From the NCBI GenBank assembly GCA_049999725.1, contig JBNGIS010031104.1, forward strand, positions 1 to 21,303: a stretch of 21,303 bases of DNA. The letters are read 5' to 3'. This document shows, in pieces, positions 16,478-21,303 of the stretch. Position 1 is the first letter of the stretch; each line of letters opens with the position of its first letter. The position numbers and the translations under genes were made by a program. A model generated the notes under the pieces. It made no database searches, was not told where the DNA came from, and saw nothing but the letters and a program-made list of their open reading frames with translations. The stretch is from Haplomitrium mnioides. Lineage: Eukaryota; Marchantiophyta; Haplomitriopsida; Calobryales.

Positions 16478-19380
16478 TGTCAGCCAGCGAATTGGGATGC
16501 TGATACAGAATTCTTCCTAACAGAAGCAGCATTGACACATTTCCTCTTTGGTAAGGACAAAAGCACCTCGGGAGCAGCAGGAATCCTTCAAGGTGTAAGT
16601 ATGAACAAAGCGTCTGGATCCATGGAGGAGAACGAGATCTTGGCGGAAGAAGAAAAACGAGCAGTGGTCGCCAGCCAAGGGAGGGGCACCCCTAAAAATC
16701 GAATTGAGCAAGCTAGAGCCTGTGGGTCTCATGGGGATGCGGGAATCGAAGCCTAGCAAGGAGAAAGGAACGCCCACCCAAGGCAAAGTGATCGAATGAG
16801 GAAGAACAGAGCTACAAGGTAGAAAGCCAAAGGCACTCAAGGAAGAGGGAGACCGCGAAGAATGCATGCAAATGCCACACATCAAAAGCAAGGATCGGAG
16901 ATAGGAAGGAGGAGTCGAGATCTTCATAGGAGCAAGTTAAGCCAAGGAGCAGGGGATGCCTTAATCCTGCAAGCAAGACGAGCTCTATGGGTGTCCGATC
17001 CGTTTCATCGAGTCTGCGGGTCGTAGCAGAAACATGGAGTCTTTTGAGGGCTCCGAAAGATTCTGCAGAAACGTTGGGTCACCAGAGCGCTTCAGGGGAT
17101 TCTATGGATGATGTGGCAGCTCCAAGAAGCCCGCAAGTCTTCATGGGGAGGTGTTGAGCCTCGCAAAACTTAACGGGACTTAGCCTTCCTAAGTGGGGTG
17201 CTCAATTAAGTGGGTTTCGAGTAATCTTCTGATGTGGAGAGCCCACTTAACAGAGATCCGTTGGGAGGTCCAACCGGAAGAGCAAGGAGGACCTATCAAA
17301 AGGGTGATCTATCAACGGTCTGGCCACAGGAAGAGCAAGGAGTGCCGAAAAGGTGATCTATTGCAGGTCCATCCAGAGAGAGAGCAAGGAGTGCCAAAAA
17401 GATGATCTATCAAAGGTCCGGCCAGCGGAAGAGCAAGGAGTGCCGAAGAGATGAACTTTCAAAGACATGACTGGAAGAGCAAGGAGTGCCGAAAGGATGA
17501 TTTATTGGAGATCCGGAGAGGACAAGGTGGAATGTTCGAAAGAATACGGATGCAACGGTTGAAAGTTTGACAAAGGCGTGCGAGGGGTTGGTTCAAATGG
17601 AGCTCTTTGTAGTTTTTATGTCAAGCAGGGTCACAATTTAGCAAAGGATGCCTCAGGCACGTATTGTTCTTATCACAAGATGGCTTCGAAACGGCAACGA
17701 AGGCACTGTTCTTACTCGATGAGGGAAGGGCTCTTTGAATGATGTGGCATCCACAGAAGACTTGGGGAAAGTCCGTGGGTCAACTTCGAAAGGAGGTCAA
17801 AGCAACGGTCCGCCTACCCCCTTGCAGAGCAGCGTCGGACAACGCTCTTTGGATGACATGGCGTCCTCGAAAGACTTGGGGGAAGTCAAGGGACACGTAG
17901 TAGTTAGTTAGAGCCCATCGGGTCTTGGACCACGAGCAAGTCAACTTCCGAGAGGAGTCAAAGCGACAGTTCACCTACCCCTTTGCGAAGTGGCATCAGA
18001 CGGCGCGGCAGCAGATGACGTGTCACTCAGGGATGTTCCGAGGAATCCTTCGGGTCAGACCTAGGTCAACTACCGAACCAAGTCAATGCGATAGTCAAAC
18101 TACCCCTTTACGGGGCAGCGTCGGACCGCGTGGCTCGGAAGGAAGTCAACCTTGACACGTGGTGCTCAGCAGGGATCCGTGGAAATCTTCGGATGCGAAT
18201 CTGCCAAGATTTCTTTAGACTTAAAATTCAGCGGGACGCTTTGGAACTTTGTTCCGTGAGGTTCCTCGAACTTGATTACGCGGGAATCTGTAGAATCTCA
18301 ACCCACAAGATTCCTCAAACCCCCCTCTGTGTTACCATTGTACTTGGCGCTTTCAACGGGACACGCGTCACAATGTCCAATTCTGAGCCAACGTGATTAA
18401 CAACCAGTGGGGACACGCGTCGCGACCTCTTATTCCAATCCGAACGGGATTAACAAACTTCCAACAGGAAGGGCTCGAGGGATCAGTGGACGCTCGGGGG
18501 GTATACATTGAGGGGCTCCGAATTTGATCAGGTTGATATGCAAGAAAATTAGAGAACACGACATCGATCTCGAGAGGAGGAAATCGCAACGAGGTAAGGT
18601 AGGAGTGGGAATCCAATGAGAAGCTACGTGAAGCAAGTGAACTCATGTTGGGGGCAAGCGGGAGTGGAGGTAGACTGGAGGGGCGCTGAGAATTGCTAGC
18701 CGGGGAGCTCTAGAGGCTCAAGCAATCCAAGTGAACTCATCCCCGTAAGTGAACCAAGAGTAGAGGTAGATCAATACGTCACTCTAGAAGGGATTGCGGC
18801 TTGCTGAGAAATCGGAAGAGGCTGCCAAGTGAGGAGCTTGGAGTCGTCTCTGCATTCCTTGTGTAAGAGCATCAACCCAGAGTGCTCGGAGTGCGCTCTG
18901 GTGTAATTCTTCAAGTGGAGCTGAGAGGGGGTGGCTACATTAGTGCATGCGCACTGAGAAGAAGACCTATCGAGGCTCGTGGGTGGAGTGAGCAACCTAT
19001 AGTCTGGAAGGTTGTCTTCTAGTGGTGGAAGTCAAAGAAATCATCTTCCTAGCCTGAGGAAGTAAAAGCAGAGCTCCTTGCAAAGGAAGTTGAAAAACTA
19101 TCTAGAGAGGGGTGTGTGTGGGTGTGAAGTTGAGCTAAAGGCTGGAAGGCAGTAAGTGATTAAGAAAGGAGAGGTCTGTTGGTGAGACAAGTTCTAGAGG
19201 GCCTTCAAGGACTTTGTTCTATTGCAGTACATTGTGTACAAGTGTTTGTGCATATGTTTATAGTTAGATTTGCATTCTGCATTTTGTGTTCAAGAGACAT
19301 TTTAGACTAGGACATATCAGGACCAGTTGGGAAGACCTTGAGACAGCTTTGGAGGGGGGAGTCAAGTCTCTTGACACAGT
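16478..19380 (+). repeat. Family B 3' LTR, right end missing
   Basis: It starts TGTCAGCCAGCG and aligns to the 5' LTR along about 2.9 kb, including the uninterrupted CCACC site at 16774-16778. In a stretch I compared near 16800-16990 against 8815-9005, roughly 15 percent of positions differ. The match ends near 19380 (LTR position equivalent to about 11391), so about 470 bases of the LTR end are missing. From there the sequence continues as an LTR in the opposite orientation. Confidence 0.9.
17280..17520 (+). repeat. Tandem array inside B 3' LTR, about 49-bp units
   Basis: Five GAGCAAGGAG-type units start near 17280, 17333, 17382, 17431 and 17477. The spacings 53, 49, 49 and 46 are identical to those in the 5' LTR. 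Confidence 0.85.
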
Positions 19381-21303
19381 TCTGGACTCCCCCTTTCAGG
19401 GTGGTCACATGTCTGATACAACTATTCCTAACTATGCTAAGCTGCACTAATTCCTAACTAATTCCTATCTATGCAAATAGGATCGGGAACAGAGAGCATT
19501 CACCCCCAAGATACCAGACTTGTGTCAAGGGATTGGACTCCCCCTTCAAGTGTGTTCCCAGGGTCTGCTCAGCTGATCTGATGTCCACTAATCTAATAAC
19601 TCAAAAGGACACACATGCAGGAATGAAATCTAACTACACATATATAAACAACACCTATGTACAATATATGCAAGAGAAAACAGAGTCCTTGAAGGCCCTC
19701 TAGAATTCTAGCTATGTATACTTCCCTTGTGAATCCCGCTGCATTACAACTGTAGCCCAACAACCCACACACCCTCCACTCCAGATAGTTTTTCAACTTC
19801 CCTCGCGAGAAGCCCTGCTTTTACTTCCTCAGGCTAGGAAGAGAGTTTCTTCTACTTCCACCTCTGGAAGACAACTTTACCAGCTGCAGGTAGCCCACTC
19901 CACCCTCGAGCCTCGACGGGTCTTACTATGCCCAGTGCACCGGCACTCGCACAGCCCCCCCCCCCCCTCTCAGCTCCACTTTGAGAATTTGACTCACCAG
20001 AGTGTCCTCGAACACTCTGAGTTGATGCACTTGCACAAGGGACTGCCGAGAGACTCCCAGCTCACTACCAGGCAGCCTCTCTTTAGTTCTCGGCCGATCG
20101 AATCCCCCTTTCGAGCTATCGTGTCAGTAACCCTCCGCCCTGGTCCGCCTGCAGGAACGAGTTCACTTGGATTGCCCGAGCATCCAGAGCTCACTACTCA
20201 TGCAACACTCAGCGTCCCTCCAGTCCACCTCCGAATCCCCCGGTTCCCCTTGAGCGAGTAACTCTGCTTCATATAGCCTTCAATTGAATGATCGCCCTGC
20301 CTTACCATGCGCAATCCCCTTTCTTGCTATCGTTGTCACCCCGCAATGGCCCGCGAAACGTCGAGACGACCCCCAGCTCCCTACCAAGCAGCCTCCCCTT
20401 AGTTCTCGGCCGACCGAAAACCCCTTCCGAGCTATCGTATCAGTAACCCTCCGCTCTGGTCCACCGACAAGGACGAGTTCACCTGGATCGCCCGAGCATC
20501 CAGAGCTCACTACTCATGCAACACTCGGCGCCCCTCCAGTCCACCTCCAAATCCCCCTGGCCCCATGGAGCGAGTAACTCTACTTCACGTAGCAATTCAA
20601 TTGGGTAATCGCCCTGCCTTACCATGCGCGAATCGCGAGCCCCGCAGCGCTATGCCTCCAACAATTACCCGTGCATCAACCTCAAAGAATTCCAATGTCG
20701 CCCAAGTATACTCCCCTGCAACTCGCGAGCCCGATCCCACGAATGGTCATTAATCCTGTTTTGCTCCCTGGAGTTGGGAGGTGACGACGCGTGGCGCCTG
20801 ACAGTTAATCCCGTTGCAATGGACGAGTAGCGCGCACCGCGTGTCTTGTAGTTGATCGGAGGAAACACGAGGTCAACGGTAACAACTCCGAGGAATCTTG
20901 CGGGAAGAGATTCCGTAGATTCCCGTATGAGCAAGTCCGAAGGGGCTATCGGAACCGAGTTCCGCAGTGCCCTACGGAACCAATTCCAAGGAACCTCCTT
21001 CGATCTACCGTAGATGCTCCTCTCCTCTCCTCGCGCCACGTCCTCCATTGCACCGCCGTCCGCCACCACCCCGAAAGGGGGTAGGCTGACCGTCGCGCAC
21101 ACTACTCCGTCCGCAGTTGACCCGCACCTTGCCCGAGGTCGGGTGAGCTCTCCTCCTTGTGACGCGTGTCCCGTGAGTCGCTTCGGGGTCCCTGGAGTCG
21201 CCACGTCCTCCGAAGGGCGCCATCCGCCGCCGCCCCGCAAAGGGGTAGGCGGACCGTCGTGTTGACCTTCATCCGATGTTGACCCCCGGAAACCCTTCCT
21301 TGC
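19381..21303 (-). mobile_element. Inverted family B LTR copy, partial, GC-rich
   Basis: Read on the minus strand this matches the B LTR from about 11515 back to about 9765, and it leaves the window. Anchors include 'ggactccccctttcagg' at 19385, 'gtttttcaacttccctcgcg' near 19789 (the complement of 11085-11110), and the 'GCGACGGTC' blocks near 21030-21270. From about 19860 the sequence is richer in G+C and in CpG than the plus-strand B LTRs, where the matching sites often read TG or CA. A C13 run lies at 19955-19967. A segment of about 316 bp is duplicated. Frames here, including 191 codons on the minus strand at 20665-21240, resemble no known protein and are not called as genes. Confidence 0.85.
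20049..20632. repeat. Tandem duplication (period about 316 bp) in inverted B LTR
   Basis: 20049-20315 and 20365-20632 are close copies: both hold a CCCAGCTC start, AGTTCTCGGCCGA, GAGCTATCGT, CATCCAGAGCTCACTACTCA, GCGAGTAACTCT and ATCGCCCTGCCTTACCATGC. The roughly 50-base spacer (20316-20364) resembles part of the same unit (near 20104-20147), as if a third copy were cut short. The plus-strand B LTRs carry this region once. Confidence 0.85.

Larger units (their letters stand above)
2198..19380 (+). mobile_element. Large Ty3/gypsy LTR retrotransposon (family B), decayed, host of a nested element
   Basis: The element starts TGTCAGCC at both LTRs (2198 and 16478), and the 5' LTR ends TGACA at 11863, so its ends carry the 5-bp inverted repeat TGTCA/TGACA. 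Between the LTRs lie a primer site, gag with zinc knuckles, aspartic protease, RT, integrase and a polypurine tract; protease-RT-integrase order is the Ty3/gypsy order. There is no chromodomain after the integrase. Together with the long LTRs and the 'DYATKWVEA' integrase motif this suggests the Athila/Tat side of the plant Ty3 tree, but that is inference. It is defective: many stops, one frameshift, a missing RT-RNase H-integrase block, and a 3' LTR cut off near 19380. Element A sits inside its 5' LTR. Confidence 0.88.

Noticed and set aside
16307-16756. 'MCVCVCV' frames starting in the GT repeat
   Set aside because: They come from the (GT)13 microsatellite running into the polypurine tract and LTR; there is no domain or conserved start.
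20665-21240. 191-codon minus-strand frame in the inverted LTR
   Set aside because: High G+C content lowers stop frequency. The sequence aligns to non-coding LTR, and the corresponding frames in other copies are broken.
19381-21303. The inverted arm as the simple right-hand remainder of the LTR fragment at 1490-2197, split by element B
   Set aside because: The left piece ends near LTR position 11165, but the right arm starts near 11515, so about 350 bases would be present twice. The overlapping parts also differ from each other. A further rearrangement or a separate copy is needed.

Overview
The window is repeat DNA from a large plant nuclear genome. I see no host protein gene, tRNA, rRNA or CRISPR array. 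It consists of Ty3/gypsy (Metaviridae) LTR retrotransposons, nested and in various states of decay, next to an AT-rich tandem array. The chromodomain integrase, the initiator-Met-tRNA primer site and the long complex LTRs point to a seed plant. A gymnosperm-like genome would fit, but the sequence does not prove it.

Layout. 1-1489: a 40-bp minisatellite of about 37 diverged units, running off the left edge. 1490-2197: an inverted (minus-strand) terminal fragment of the LTR of a large element, here called family B. 2198-about 19380: a family B element on the plus strand. Its 5' LTR (2198-2498 plus 8786-11863, about 3.38 kb) is split by a younger complete element A (2499-8780), which lies between 5-bp target duplications. 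B's interior (11864-16477) carries decayed gag, protease, a reverse transcriptase fragment and an integrase lacking its N-terminus. Its 3' LTR (16478-about 19380) is cut off before its end. About 19381-21303: another family B LTR copy in inverted orientation, GC-rich and with an internal duplication, running off the right edge. Together with the 3' LTR it forms a large inverted repeat.

Element A is a chromovirus: 611-bp LTRs (TGTAA...TTACA), primer site, gag, protease, RT, RNase H, integrase, chromodomain, polypurine tract, second 611-bp LTR. Its pol is dead (16 in-frame stops, lost catalytic residues), but the 263-codon main gag frame is open. Its two LTRs differ at about 35 of 611 positions by my hand count. 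The two B LTRs differ by roughly 15 percent in the stretch I compared, which agrees with B being the older host of A. B's 3' LTR preserves the uninterrupted version of the site where A inserted, so the order of events can be read directly.

Retrotransposon proteins would work together as follows: Gag packages the RNA, protease cuts the polyprotein, RT/RNase H copies the RNA from a tRNA primer, and integrase inserts the DNA. None of the copies here can encode the full set. I found no clearly new biological system. The items most worth a second look are the repeated G-box motifs in two unrelated LTRs, the open gag beside a dead pol, an intron-like segment between B's integrase and polypurine tract, and the inverted LTR junction near 19380.
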